A stretch of DNA of 64,000 bases from the NCBI GenBank assembly GCA_938092015.1, contig CALKOT010000006.1, positions 27,428 to 91,427 on the forward strand, written 5' to 3'. The translations under genes were made by a program, and so were the position numbers. Each line of letters starts with the position of its first letter. The first letter of the stretch is position 1. Below are positions 47,546 through 57,406 of the stretch, piece after piece. Under the pieces are notes generated by a model. That model saw nothing but the letters and a program-made list of their open reading frames with translations, did no database searches and was not told the origin of the DNA. The stretch is from an uncultured Paracoccaceae bacterium (lineage in GTDB: Bacteria > Pseudomonadota > Alphaproteobacteria > Rhodobacterales > Rhodobacteraceae).

Positions 47546-47934
47546 GCCTTGACGCCGACATGACGCCACTTGAGGCAGGGCGAGGGTTTTCCGAACGGGT
47601 GATGCCCGGGCTGGAGACTGTGCTGGCCAAAAAGTATGATGATCTGCTTCCGGGCTTTTCCGAATGGCAGATCGGCACTGTCTATGGCGGTGTCTATGCG
47701 CGTGACGCCCTCGATATGAAAACCCGGCAGCTTGCGACGGTCGCAGGTCTGGCGGTAATGGGCGCTCAGACGCGTCCGCAACTGAAAATACACGTAGCAT
47801 CTGCGCTAAAGATTGGCGCGACAAAGCGGGAAATCGCCGAGACGATCCTGCCAATGTCGCTATATGGTGGGTTTCCCGCCGCGATCAACGCGCTGAATGC
47901 AGCGATGGAAGTCTTCGACGAGGAAGAGACATGA
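47542..47934 (+). CDS. Carboxymuconolactone decarboxylase-family protein
   Basis: A 130-residue all-helical CMD/AhpD-fold protein; [61 protein letters not shown] matches the CMD domain. It lacks the CxxC pair of AhpD, so it resembles the decarboxylase branch. The ATG overlaps the nuoI stop (ATGA) and its end overlaps nuoJ, so it is fully embedded in the operon. Its role there is unknown. Confidence 0.85.
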   Translation: MSLDADMTPLEAGRGFSERVMPGLETVLAKKYDDLLPGFSEWQIGTVYGGVYARDALDMKTRQLATVAGLAVMGAQTRPQLKIHVASALKIGATKREIAETILPMSLYGGFPAAINALNAAMEVFDEEET

Positions 47935-48545
47935 CCCTGGTGGCGTTCGCCTTCTACATATTCGCCACGGTGGCGATCATTGCCGGCCTTTTGGTGGTGA
48001 CGGCAAGGAACCCGGTGCACTCTGTGCTCTGGCTGATCCTGGCCTTCTTTTCAGCCGCTGGCATGTTCGTCCTGATGGGGGCGGAGTTCGTCGCGATGTT
48101 GATGATCATCGTCTACGTTGGTGCCGTCGCAGTGTTGTTCCTGTTTGTCGTCATGATGCTGGACGTCGACTTTGTTGAGCTAAAACAAGGCCTTGCGAAC
48201 TATCTGCCGATGGGCGCGCTGATCGCCGTGATCCTGCTGCTGGAACTTAGCCTGGTGATTGGCAACTGGGCCATATCGGATCAGGCCCCGGCGATGCGGG
48301 CGGCGGAAACGCCTATTCCGTCTGATGTGCACAACACCGCCGCGCTGGGTCAGATCATCTACACTGACTACGTTTTCCTCTTCCAGACAGCGGGTCTGAT
48401 CCTGTTTGTCGCGATGATCGGCGCCATCGTCCTGACGCTGCGCCATCGTGAGAACATCAAGCGCCAGGACATCACCAAGCAGATCTGGCGGACACGCGAA
48501 GAAGCGGTTGAGCTGAAAGACGTCAAACCGGGGCAGGGGGTCTGA
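47931..48545 (+). CDS. nuoJ: NADH-quinone oxidoreductase subunit J
   Basis: A 204-residue membrane subunit with five hydrophobic segments; [51 protein letters not shown] is the family core. The ATG overlaps the stop of the CMD-family gene. A basic C-terminal tail follows the last helix. Confidence 0.95.
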   Translation: MTLVAFAFYIFATVAIIAGLLVVTARNPVHSVLWLILAFFSAAGMFVLMGAEFVAMLMIIVYVGAVAVLFLFVVMMLDVDFVELKQGLANYLPMGALIAVILLLELSLVIGNWAISDQAPAMRAAETPIPSDVHNTAALGQIIYTDYVFLFQTAGLILFVAMIGAIVLTLRHRENIKRQDITKQIWRTREEAVELKDVKPGQGV

Positions 48546-48546
48546 G

Positions 48547-48852
48547 ATGATTGGACTAAGTCACTATCTCACCGTCGCGGCGATCCTTTTCGTGATCGGC
48601 ATCTTCGGGATATTCCTGAACCGCAAGAACATCATCATCATCTTGATGTCGATTGAGCTAATGTTGCTGGCCGTGAACATCAACATGGTCGCGTTCTCTA
48701 CGCATCTTGGTGATCTGGTCGGACAGGTCTTTACCTTGTTTATCCTGACCGTCGCCGCAGCTGAAGCCGCGATTGGCCTGGCCATTCTGGTCTGTTTCTT
48801 CCGTAACCGCGGCTCCATCGCCGTGGAAGACGTCAACATGATGAAGGGCTGA
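48547..48852 (+). CDS. nuoK: NADH-quinone oxidoreductase subunit K
   Basis: A 101-residue subunit with three membrane helices and the conserved Glu residues in [24 protein letters not shown] and [17 protein letters not shown], both part of the proton path. It lies one base after nuoJ. Confidence 0.95.
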   Translation: MIGLSHYLTVAAILFVIGIFGIFLNRKNIIIILMSIELMLLAVNINMVAFSTHLGDLVGQVFTLFILTVAAAEAAIGLAILVCFFRNRGSIAVEDVNMMKG

Positions 48853-48857
48853 TCGCA

Positions 48858-50933
48858 GTGCTGCAGACAATCCTCTTCGCTCCGCTTCTCGGCGCCCTGA
48901 TCGCCGGCCTCTTTGGCCGCTCAATCGGTGAGCGTATGGCGATGGTCATCCCGACTGCGCTGCTGTTCCTTGCAGCGTTCCTCAGCTGGATCGTGTTTTT
49001 CACCTACACCAGCCACGACGGAGACGTCGTGCCGCTTATGCGCTGGATCGATAGCGGCACGATGAGCGTCGACTGGTCGATCCGCGTTGACACGCTGACC
49101 TGCGTGATGCTGGTGGTGGTCACGACAGTCTCGTCAGTCGTCCATCTCTACTCCATGGGCTACATGGAAGAGGACCCAGCCAAAGCGCGGTTCTTCAGCT
49201 ATCTCAGCCTCTTTACCTTCGCCATGCTGATGCTGGTAACGTCCGACAACCTCCTCCAGATGTTCTTCGGATGGGAGGGCGTGGGCGTCGCCTCATACCT
49301 CCTCATCGGGTTCTGGCATCACAAGCAGTCCGCCAATGCCGCCGCGATGAAGGCGTTTATCGTCAACCGTGTTGGCGACTTCGGGTTTGCGCTGGGCATC
49401 TTCGGCCTCTTCTTTATGGTCGACAGCATCGCGTTCGACGACGTGTTCAATGCAGCCCCTGCGCTTGCGGAAACAACGATCCATTTCATCGGGATGGAGA
49501 TGAATGCGGCTGAATTGCTAGCTTTCCTCCTCTTCGTCGGCGCGATGGGCAAGTCGGCTCAGTTCCTTCTTCACACCTGGCTGCCCGACGCGATGGAAGG
49601 GCCGACTCCAGTTTCCGCCCTGATCCATGCTGCGACGATGGTCACCGCTGGTGTTTTCCTCGTCTGCCGCATGTCCCCGTTGATGGAATTCGCGCCTCAG
49701 ACGCTGATGATCATCACTTACGTTGGCGCAACGACGGCGTTTTTCGCCGCAACAATCGGCCTGGTGCAGAACGACATCAAGCGCGTCATCGCCTACTCAA
49801 CCTGCTCGCAACTTGGCTACATGTTCGTAGCCGCAGGCGTCGGCGCCTATGAGGCGGCGATGTTCCACCTCTTCACTCACGCGTTCTTCAAGGCGCTTCT
49901 GTTCCTTGGCGCGGGGTCCGTCATCCACGCGATGCACCATGAGCAGGACATGCGCCATTACGGCGGCCTGAAGGATAAGATTCCGAAAACCTTCTGGATG
50001 ATGATGATCGGCACTCTAGCCATCACCGGCTTAGGCGTTCCGCTATTGTATATCGGCGAAATCCCGCTTGGCTTTGCTGGCTATCAGTCAAAAGACGCTG
50101 TGATCGAAAGCGCCTTTGCTGGCGGGGGCTTCTCTTACGCCTTCGTCATGCTGATCCTCGCCGCTGCGATGACCGCCTTCTATTCTTGGCGCCTGATCTT
50201 TATGACGTTCTTCGGCGAAACCCGGGCAGACGCGCATACCTATGATCACGCGCATGAAAGCCCGAATGTCATGATGATCCCTCTCTACATTCTTGCGGCG
50301 GGCGCGGTGATTGCGGGCATGGCGTTCTACGGCGGCTTCTTCGGCCACCATGAGGATCATTTCTGGCATGGCGCCATCTTCTCTGGCGCCGAAAACACTG
50401 TTGTTCATGACGCGCATAACGTCGCGAAATGGGTCAAGGTCGCGCCGTTTATCGCCATGCTGATCGGCACAGGCCTCGCTGTTTCTATGTACTACAAATC
50501 GGCGAAGCTGTGGATGAAGCTGGGCTTTGGCGTTCTGGCCTTCATCGTCCTCGCCTTCGCCAAACAGTGGGAAGCCGGCCTCGCCATTGGCGCAGCGCTC
50601 GCCTTCTTCTGTTATGTCGTTCCGTTCGGGATGAATGAGACGCTGGCCCGTCAGCAGCAGCCACTTTACCAGTTCCTGCTAAACAAGTGGTACTTCGATG
50701 AGATCTACGATTTCATCTTCGTTCGCCCGGCCATGTGGATTGGCAAGTTCTTCTGGAAGCGCGGCGATGGCAATGTCATCGACGGGTTCCTGAATGGCCT
50801 CGCCATGAGCGTCGTTCCGTTCTTCACCGGCATGTTGGGCCGCGCCCAATCCGGTTTCGTTTTTCACTATGCGTTCGCGATGATCATGGGGGTTGCCGCC
50901 CTTGTGACATGGTACGCGGTCGTAGGGGGCTAA
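48858..50933 (+). CDS. nuoL: NADH-quinone oxidoreductase subunit L
   Basis: The 691-residue distal antiporter-like subunit. [21 protein letters not shown] and [31 protein letters not shown] hold the key Glu and Lys of the proton channel, and the long lateral helix lies in the C-terminal part. The start is GTG 48858, five bases after nuoK. Confidence 0.96.
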   Translation: MLQTILFAPLLGALIAGLFGRSIGERMAMVIPTALLFLAAFLSWIVFFTYTSHDGDVVPLMRWIDSGTMSVDWSIRVDTLTCVMLVVVTTVSSVVHLYSMGYMEEDPAKARFFSYLSLFTFAMLMLVTSDNLLQMFFGWEGVGVASYLLIGFWHHKQSANAAAMKAFIVNRVGDFGFALGIFGLFFMVDSIAFDDVFNAAPALAETTIHFIGMEMNAAELLAFLLFVGAMGKSAQFLLHTWLPDAMEGPTPVSALIHAATMVTAGVFLVCRMSPLMEFAPQTLMIITYVGATTAFFAATIGLVQNDIKRVIAYSTCSQLGYMFVAAGVGAYEAAMFHLFTHAFFKALLFLGAGSVIHAMHHEQDMRHYGGLKDKIPKTFWMMMIGTLAITGLGVPLLYIGEIPLGFAGYQSKDAVIESAFAGGGFSYAFVMLILAAAMTAFYSWRLIFMTFFGETRADAHTYDHAHESPNVMMIPLYILAAGAVIAGMAFYGGFFGHHEDHFWHGAIFSGAENTVVHDAHNVAKWVKVAPFIAMLIGTGLAVSMYYKSAKLWMKLGFGVLAFIVLAFAKQWEAGLAIGAALAFFCYVVPFGMNETLARQQQPLYQFLLNKWYFDEIYDFIFVRPAMWIGKFFWKRGDGNVIDGFLNGLAMSVVPFFTGMLGRAQSGFVFHYAFAMIMGVAALVTWYAVVGG

Positions 50934-50936
50934 GGG

Positions 50937-52469
50937 ATGCTGCCGCTTCTCTCAATCATCACGTTCCTGCCCCTCGCAGGCGCCTTGATCATTCTGTTTC
51001 TGGTGCGGGGCGACTCGAACCAGGCCATCCGTAACGCGCGCCTGACAGCGCTGTGGACGACGATCGCAACGTTCATCATTTCGTTGTTCGTCTTGGGTGG
51101 TTTTGACAGCTCAGACACTGGGTTCCAGTTCGTCGAAGAACGGCCGTGGCTTGGGTTCCTGACCTATAAAATGGGCGTCGACGGCATCTCGGTGTTGTTC
51201 GTCATGCTGACGACCTTCATGATGCCGCTGGTTATCTGGGCGTCATGGGGCGTTGAGAACCGGGTCAAGGAATACATGATCGCGTTCCTGATCCTTGAGA
51301 CGTTCATGATCGGCGTGTTCTGCGCGCTCGATATGATTCTGTTCTACCTGTTTTTCGAAGGCGGCCTGATCCCGATGTTCCTGATCATCGGCGTCTGGGG
51401 CGGGAAAGAGCGCGTCTATGCGGCGTTCAAGTTTTTCCTCTACACGCTGATCGGATCGCTTCTCATGCTGGTCGCGATGATTGCGATGTACTGGGATGCT
51501 GGCACCACGGACATCACGGCCCTCTTGAACCACAATTTCTCGTCCGAAACGGTCGACCTCTTCGGCTGGCAGATCATTGGCGGGTTCCAGACCTTCCTGT
51601 GGCTGGCGTTCTTTGCGTCGTTCGCAGTGAAAATGCCGATGTGGCCCGTGCACACTTGGCTGCCCGACGCCCATGTTCAGGCGCCAACTGCAGGTTCAGT
51701 CGTACTGGCCGCGATCCTGTTGAAAATGGGCGGATACGGCTTTATTCGCTTCAGCCTGCCGATGTTCCCGATCGCGTCCGAATACTTCGCCGGGTTCGTC
51801 TACTTCCTCAGTGCTGTGGCCATCGTCTATACGTCGCTGGTCGCGCTTATGCAGGAAGACATCAAAAAACTGATCGCCTACTCTTCTGTCGCCCATATGG
51901 GCTTCGTGACGATGGGCATCTTCGCGGCGAACCAGCAGGGCGTTGATGGCGCGATCTTCCAGATGATCAGCCATGGCTTCATATCTGGCGCGCTCTTCCT
52001 CTGCGTCGGCGTGATTTATGATCGAATGCATACGCGTGAGATTTCGGCTTACGGCGGCCTCGTCGTTCGAATGCCGGTCTATGCCGCGATTTTCATGCTG
52101 TTCACCATGGGCAATGTCGGCCTGCCCGGCACGTCCGGCTTCGTCGGGGAATTCTTAACGCTGGCGGGCGTTTTCCAGGAAAGCACCTGGGCGGCGCTGT
52201 TCGCTACATCCGGTGTTATCCTGTCTGCGGGCTATGCGTTGTGGCTTTACAAGCGCGTCGTGTTTGGTGAGCTGATCAAGGAAAGCCTGAAACAGATTGA
52301 GGATGTGACACCGCGCGAAAAGATGATCTTCGCACCGTTGGTTGTCGGCACTATCCTTCTTGGTGTTTACCCCAGCCTGATCACAGATGTCTTCGGCCCT
52401 TCGGTCGAGGCGCTGTTGGCCCAGGTTGACGCCGCGCAGGTCGCTGCGTCGCAAGTTGCAATGAAGTGA
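50937..52469 (+). CDS. nuoM: NADH-quinone oxidoreductase subunit M
   Basis: The 510-residue antiporter-like subunit with about 14 membrane helices. [38 protein letters not shown] and [26 protein letters not shown] are the core sequences. It starts three bases after nuoL. No break is seen. Confidence 0.96.
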   Translation: MLPLLSIITFLPLAGALIILFLVRGDSNQAIRNARLTALWTTIATFIISLFVLGGFDSSDTGFQFVEERPWLGFLTYKMGVDGISVLFVMLTTFMMPLVIWASWGVENRVKEYMIAFLILETFMIGVFCALDMILFYLFFEGGLIPMFLIIGVWGGKERVYAAFKFFLYTLIGSLLMLVAMIAMYWDAGTTDITALLNHNFSSETVDLFGWQIIGGFQTFLWLAFFASFAVKMPMWPVHTWLPDAHVQAPTAGSVVLAAILLKMGGYGFIRFSLPMFPIASEYFAGFVYFLSAVAIVYTSLVALMQEDIKKLIAYSSVAHMGFVTMGIFAANQQGVDGAIFQMISHGFISGALFLCVGVIYDRMHTREISAYGGLVVRMPVYAAIFMLFTMGNVGLPGTSGFVGEFLTLAGVFQESTWAALFATSGVILSAGYALWLYKRVVFGELIKESLKQIEDVTPREKMIFAPLVVGTILLGVYPSLITDVFGPSVEALLAQVDAAQVAASQVAMK

Positions 52470-52476
52470 GACTGAC

Positions 52477-53922
52477 ATGATCGGCGCAGATATCTCCATC
52501 ATCCTGCCGGAAGTGATCCTGGCGGTCTCAGCCATGGCTCTGCTGATGCTCGGCACCTATGGCGGCGGCGACAAACAGGCGGTTCTGATCAACTGGCTGG
52601 TTGCGGGCCTGCTGTTTGTTTTGGGCCTCTGGATCATGTTGGATCCGTCCGAAGGCGAGGCGTTCAACGGTGCCTTCATCGCTGACGGGTTCGCGCAATA
52701 CACCAAGGTGCTAATGCTATGGTCGGCCGCGATCATATTGGTTCTTGCGCGCGACTTTTTGCAAAAGCGTGAGCTGCTGAAGTTTGAATTTCCGATTCTG
52801 ATCGCACTATCCGTAGTTGGCATGATGATCATGGTTTCGGCTGGTGATCTGATGAACCTCTATATGGGGTTGGAGCTTCAGTCCCTGTCGCTATACGTCG
52901 TCGCGGCCTTCCGGCGCGATAGCCTGAAATCGACCGAGGCGGGCCTCAAATATTTCGTCCTCGGCGCGCTTTCATCAGGCTTGCTGCTGTACGGCGCCTC
53001 GATGGTCTACGGGTATACCGGCACAACGAATCTTGGCCAGGTTGCTGAAGTCGTTGCGGCCGAAGGCGTCGGCCTGGGCCTGACATTCGGCATCGTCTTC
53101 CTTTGCGCCGGCCTCGCGTTCAAGATCTCTGCTGCGCCGTTCCACATGTGGACGCCAGATGTCTACGAAGGCTCGCCCACACCGGTCACTGCTTTCTTCG
53201 CTTCTGCGCCCAAAGTTGCTGCGGCCGCGATGTTCGCCCGTGTGATGTATGACGGCTTTGGCGACGCGCCAGAGGCTTGGCGGCAAATCATCGTCTTTAT
53301 TTCCATCGCGTCGATGTTCTGGGGGGCGATCGCCGCCATCGGACAGACCGATATCAAACGACTGATGGCCTACTCTTCCATTGGTCACATGGGTTTTGCT
53401 CTCGTGGGTCTCGCCGCCGGAACAGAGCAGGGCGCACAGGCGCTGCTGGTTTATCTCGCGATCTACGTTGTGATGAACATCGGCATGTTCGCCTACATCC
53501 TGTGCATGGAGCGTGGAGGTCGGCCGGTCACCCAGATCTCAGACCTTGCGGGGCTTTCAAAAGCTTCGCCTGGCCATGCGCTTGCGCTGACCGCGTTGCT
53601 GTTCAGCCTGGCTGGCGTACCACCGCTGGCTGGGTTCTTCGGTAAGTATTTTGTCTTCCTGGCTGCAGTTGAAGCCGGCCTCGCACCCCTTGCCATTGCT
53701 GGCGCGATCGCATCGGTCATCGGCGCGTTCTACTACCTCCGCATCGTTAAGATGATGTATTTTGACGAGGTCGGCGAAGCACTTGATGGCCGTCTGTCGC
53801 TGTCTCACCGGCTGGCTCTGGGCGTCTCGGCCCTTGCAATGAGCGTTGCTTGGCTACCCTTCCTGAACGGGTTCGGAGTGGTGGAAATCAGCGCCTCAGC
53901 CGCCGCGTCGCTGGTCCAGTAA
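52477..53922 (+). CDS. nuoN: NADH-quinone oxidoreductase subunit N
   Basis: The 481-residue third antiporter-like subunit; LMNLYMGLELQSLSLYVVAAF and APFHMWTPDVYEGSPTPVTAFFASAPK are the family blocks. It is the last complex I gene, and the stop TAA is followed directly by the TTG start of birA. Confidence 0.96.
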   Translation: MIGADISIILPEVILAVSAMALLMLGTYGGGDKQAVLINWLVAGLLFVLGLWIMLDPSEGEAFNGAFIADGFAQYTKVLMLWSAAIILVLARDFLQKRELLKFEFPILIALSVVGMMIMVSAGDLMNLYMGLELQSLSLYVVAAFRRDSLKSTEAGLKYFVLGALSSGLLLYGASMVYGYTGTTNLGQVAEVVAAEGVGLGLTFGIVFLCAGLAFKISAAPFHMWTPDVYEGSPTPVTAFFASAPKVAAAAMFARVMYDGFGDAPEAWRQIIVFISIASMFWGAIAAIGQTDIKRLMAYSSIGHMGFALVGLAAGTEQGAQALLVYLAIYVVMNIGMFAYILCMERGGRPVTQISDLAGLSKASPGHALALTALLFSLAGVPPLAGFFGKYFVFLAAVEAGLAPLAIAGAIASVIGAFYYLRIVKMMYFDEVGEALDGRLSLSHRLALGVSALAMSVAWLPFLNGFGVVEISASAAASLVQ

Positions 53923-54663
53923 TTGGGTCAGTGGCCACACGGCGTTGGGGTTCTGAAACTCGACGAAATTGATAGTACAAACACCGAAGCCCGCCGCCGG
54001 TTTGAAGCGGGTGAGCGTGGGCCTCTCTGGATTACCGCCGCGCGCCAATCTGGCGGCAAAGCGCGGCAGGGCCGCACGTGGTCGTCTGAGACTGGCAACC
54101 TCTATGCGACGCTGCTGTTCCAGCCGAAGATGCCCGCATCAACAGCATCACTGTTTTCCTTCGTCGCATGTCTCGCCGTCGCCGAATTGTTCGAAGCGTA
54201 CGGCGCTAAAGCTCAGGTTAAATGGCCAAATGACGCCCTGATCGATGGCAAGAAATGCGCTGGTGTTTTGCTTGAAGGTAGCGGCCAGGGGGGAGAGCTT
54301 GACTGGCTCGCCATTGGGTGTGGGGTAAACCTGACGTTTCATCCAGAACCGGATCCATCCGCGATCCATCCTCCGACCAGCCTGCTTGCCGAGACGGGTA
54401 AAACGGTTTCGACTGAGGATGCCCTGATCCACCTCGCAGCCTCTGTCGCACGCTGGGGTGATGTACTGGAAACCCAAGGGTTCGCACCGGTTAGAGAAGC
54501 ATGGATCAATCGCGCGGTGAAACTTGGTCAACGGATAGAAGCCCGCATGGCCAAGGAAACTGTTCCAGGCGTGTTTGAGGATGTGGACCTGACAGGGGCT
54601 CTCATCATAAGAACACCAACCGGCGCGCGTAAGTTGCACGCGGCGGATATCTATTTCGCCTGA
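53923..54663 (+). CDS. birA: Biotin--[acetyl-CoA-carboxylase] ligase
   Basis: A 246-residue biotin protein ligase without the N-terminal HTH of the E. coli repressor form, so only the enzyme. The ATP/biotin loop GGKARQGRTWSSETGNLYATLL (residues about 44-65) and KWPNDALIDGKKCAGVLLEG are intact. It biotinylates acyl-CoA carboxylase. The start is TTG 53923, directly after nuoN; this placement after nuoN is common in Rhodobacterales. Confidence 0.93.
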   Translation: MGQWPHGVGVLKLDEIDSTNTEARRRFEAGERGPLWITAARQSGGKARQGRTWSSETGNLYATLLFQPKMPASTASLFSFVACLAVAELFEAYGAKAQVKWPNDALIDGKKCAGVLLEGSGQGGELDWLAIGCGVNLTFHPEPDPSAIHPPTSLLAETGKTVSTEDALIHLAASVARWGDVLETQGFAPVREAWINRAVKLGQRIEARMAKETVPGVFEDVDLTGALIIRTPTGARKLHAADIYFA

Positions 54664-54676
54664 AAGGGGCGCGGCC

Positions 54677-55453
54677 ATGCTGCTAACAATCGATGCAGGT
54701 AACACGAATACGGTTTTCTCTGTCTTTGATGGTGAGGATCTGATCGGCAATTGGCGCTGCTCCACCTACGGTCCGCGCACTCAGGACGAATACTTTGTCT
54801 GGCTGAACCGGCTGATGGAACATCACGGCGTGATGAAGGAAGTCATCTCAGACGCCATTATCGCAACGGTCGTTCCGCAGACGTTGTTCAATCTGAAAAG
54901 CCTGTGCCGCATATATTTTGACTGTGACCCATTGGTCGTGGGAGAGCCTGATTGCGAGCTTGGTGTAAAGGTCAAGGTCAAACGCGAACGCGAAGTCGGC
55001 GCTGACCGCCTGGTTAATACCGTCGGCGCATATGATGCTTATGGCCCGAACCTGATTGTGGTGGACTTCGGCACTGCAACCACTTTCGATGTCGTTGATC
55101 ATGAAGGCGCTTATGCTGGCGGTCTGATCGTGCCGGGCATCAACCTTAGCCTCAAAGCCCTGCATCAGGCCGCTGCAAAACTGCCAAATGTTGACGTGGC
55201 GCGGCCTCAGCAGGTGATCGGGCTGGATACGGAAAGCTGCATGCAGTCCGGTGTGTACTGGGGCTATATCAGCCTGATCGAAGGCGTCTGCAAACGCATT
55301 GCTGATGAACTTGAGACCGAGATGAAGGTCATCGCAACTGGTGGCCTCAGCGTTCTGATGGCGACAGGCACGGACGTCATTGACCATGTGGATGACGATG
55401 TCACGATGCGCGGTCTCGTAAAAATTTACAAAGAAAACAAAGGTGTTGCCTAA
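54677..55453 (+). CDS. coaX: Type III pantothenate kinase
   Basis: A 258-residue CoaX, first enzyme of coenzyme A synthesis. LLTIDAGNTNTVFSVFDG is the phosphate loop, and GADRLVNTVGAYDAYG, VVDFGTATTFDVVDHEGAYAGGLIVPGI and VIATGGLSVL complete the actin-like fold. It sits between birA and rnj, just 13 bases after birA. Confidence 0.95.
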   Translation: MLLTIDAGNTNTVFSVFDGEDLIGNWRCSTYGPRTQDEYFVWLNRLMEHHGVMKEVISDAIIATVVPQTLFNLKSLCRIYFDCDPLVVGEPDCELGVKVKVKREREVGADRLVNTVGAYDAYGPNLIVVDFGTATTFDVVDHEGAYAGGLIVPGINLSLKALHQAAAKLPNVDVARPQQVIGLDTESCMQSGVYWGYISLIEGVCKRIADELETEMKVIATGGLSVLMATGTDVIDHVDDDVTMRGLVKIYKENKGVA

Positions 55454-55454
55454 A

Positions 55455-57125
55455 ATGAGTAATCCCAATCAGCTGGTCTACCTGCCCCTCGGCGGGGCGG
55501 GTGAGATCGGCATGAATATGTATCTGTACGGCTTTGGGCCGGAGAAAGATCGCGACTGGATTGTCGTCGATTGCGGCGTCAGTTTTGGCGACATGTCTTC
55601 AAGCCCCGGCATCGATCTGGTCATGCCGGATATCGAGTTCATTCACGAAATTGTAGGGCGGGTGAAGGCGATCTTCATCACCCATGCGCATGAGGATCAC
55701 ATTGGTGCGCTTGGTCGCCTTTGGCCTCAGATGCGTGCGCCGATCTATGCGCCTGCGTTCACAGCCTCCATCGCCCGCAGGAAGATGTCTGAGTGCGGTT
55801 ATTCGGACAGCGTCATTCATGAGGCTGCATGGGACACGCCGATCGAAGCGGGACCTTTCGCCGTCAGTTTCATGCATGTCACACATTCCATCCCTGATCC
55901 GGCCATGCTGTTGATCGAAACGGCTGCTGGCAGGATCGTCCATACCGGCGATTTCAAGCTTGATCCGGCACCTATTCTTGGCAAGGCGACCGACATGGCC
56001 CGGCTGGAAAAGCTGGGCGATGAAGGCGTTCTGGCGCTTATGTGCGACAGCACCAACATTTTTGACCCCGGCTCAGCGGGCGGGGAACAGCCCTTGCGCG
56101 CGCCACTTGAAAAGCTGATCCGAGAAGCGAAAGGCGCGGTCGCCGCTACCACTTTCGCGTCGAACGTCGCGCGACTGAAGACCTTGGCGGAAAGCGCACA
56201 AGCGGCGGGACGCTCCGTCGTCGTTGCAGGACGTGCGATGAGCCGCATGATCCAGACAGCGCTGGAAACCGGCGCTATCGACAGCTTTCCGACGCTTGTG
56301 AATGACGACATGGCGGGTTCGATCCCAGCTGACAACCTGTTCTACTTGATCACGGGCAGTCAGGGCGAAGGCCGCGCCGCGCTTGCGCGTATCGCAAACA
56401 AAACTCACCCGTTCATTTCCATGCGTGAAGGCGACCTTGTGCTTTTCTCGTCAAAAACTATTCCGGGGAATGAGAAAGAAGTTTATCGCCTCTACAACCT
56501 CTTGTCCGAACAAGGCGTTAATGTCGTTGATAGCGATATGGAACATATCCATGTCTCGGGCCACGCCTGCGTGGAAGAGATCAAAACTATCCACAAAGCC
56601 CTTCGTCCTCAAACCGTTGTTCCCCTTCATGGAGAGCACCGCCATCTGCTCGAACATGTTAGACGCGCCACTGAATGGGGCGCGCCAAACGCCGTGCTTG
56701 CACCCAACGGAACCATGGTTGATCTGACAACCGCGTACATCGCTGGCCATGCGGAAACCGGGCGCACTTATCTTGATGGTGAAACTTTGGTTGGCGCTAC
56801 GGACGGTGTGATCCGCGCCCGTTTGAAAATGGCGCGGGGTGGGCATGTTCTGGTATCGGTCTGCATTGATGAGGTTGGTGATCTGTTCGCTGACCCGCAG
56901 GTTACATGCGAGGGTGCGCCAAATGACGTAGGCGGCGACGCGCCACTGGATGAGCTGATTTCCCTTAGGCTGGACGCTGCGATTACATCCGCTTCCAAGC
57001 GTGAAAAGCGGAATGATGATGCTTTGGAGGATCTTGTTCGCCGAGTAGCGCGAAAGGTCTGCTCAGAGACGTGGGGCAAGAAGCCTGTCGTGACGGCTCA
57101 TATAACGCGACTTGAAGCTGAATAG
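55455..57125 (+). CDS. rnj: Ribonuclease J
   Basis: A 556-residue metallo-beta-lactamase/beta-CASP RNase. The zinc site is visible in THAHEDHIGALGRLW, MCDSTNIFDPG marks the beta-CASP region, and HVSGHACVEEI and PLHGEHRHL hold later His residues. It takes part in rRNA maturation and mRNA decay from the 5' end. The start ATG 55455 gives the family N-terminus; it lies one base after the coaX stop. Confidence 0.94.
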   Translation: MSNPNQLVYLPLGGAGEIGMNMYLYGFGPEKDRDWIVVDCGVSFGDMSSSPGIDLVMPDIEFIHEIVGRVKAIFITHAHEDHIGALGRLWPQMRAPIYAPAFTASIARRKMSECGYSDSVIHEAAWDTPIEAGPFAVSFMHVTHSIPDPAMLLIETAAGRIVHTGDFKLDPAPILGKATDMARLEKLGDEGVLALMCDSTNIFDPGSAGGEQPLRAPLEKLIREAKGAVAATTFASNVARLKTLAESAQAAGRSVVVAGRAMSRMIQTALETGAIDSFPTLVNDDMAGSIPADNLFYLITGSQGEGRAALARIANKTHPFISMREGDLVLFSSKTIPGNEKEVYRLYNLLSEQGVNVVDSDMEHIHVSGHACVEEIKTIHKALRPQTVVPLHGEHRHLLEHVRRATEWGAPNAVLAPNGTMVDLTTAYIAGHAETGRTYLDGETLVGATDGVIRARLKMARGGHVLVSVCIDEVGDLFADPQVTCEGAPNDVGGDAPLDELISLRLDAAITSASKREKRNDDALEDLVRRVARKVCSETWGKKPVVTAHITRLEAE

Positions 57126-57352
57126 TCGGGTCCGTTCGGGCCCAAATAGAACCTTCGCTAAACAGTGCTGTTACTGCGCCCATCCTCCCACTTCGATAGG
57201 CGCACAACGATGCTCCAAGCTATTGATTGGCATGATGCTATCGGCCCGTTTAACTGCGCGGTGGAAGCACCTGGCCTGCCTCCTTCGGATGTGCGTGGCC
57301 TAGCGTGGACGACGGCAAGGCCATCGCGGCGCCATTCATCGTCCCCGAAAAG
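57126..57352 (+). other. Short gap with a possible gene remnant
   Basis: An ATG at 57210 begins LQAIDWHDAIGPFNCAVEAPGLPPSD in one frame, and a different frame ends GKAIAAPFIVPEKKGARWF-stop at 57373. Both stretches look more protein-like than the rest of the gap. This may be a decayed small gene with a frameshift. I do not recognise the family. Confidence 0.25.
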
Positions 57353-57388
57353 AAAGGGGCGCGCTGGTTTTGATCAGTGCGCCCCTTT
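57353..57388. terminator. Bidirectional terminator between rnj and the helicase gene
   Basis: AAAGGGGCGCGCTG and CAGTGCGCCCCTTT pair over 14 bases with one G-T pair around a GTTTTGAT-like loop. T-runs occur at both ends (TTTT on the plus side, CTTTTC-type on the minus side), so it can serve the two converging genes. Confidence 0.78.
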
Positions 57389-57406
57389 TAACCTACTAGC
57401 TAAGCG

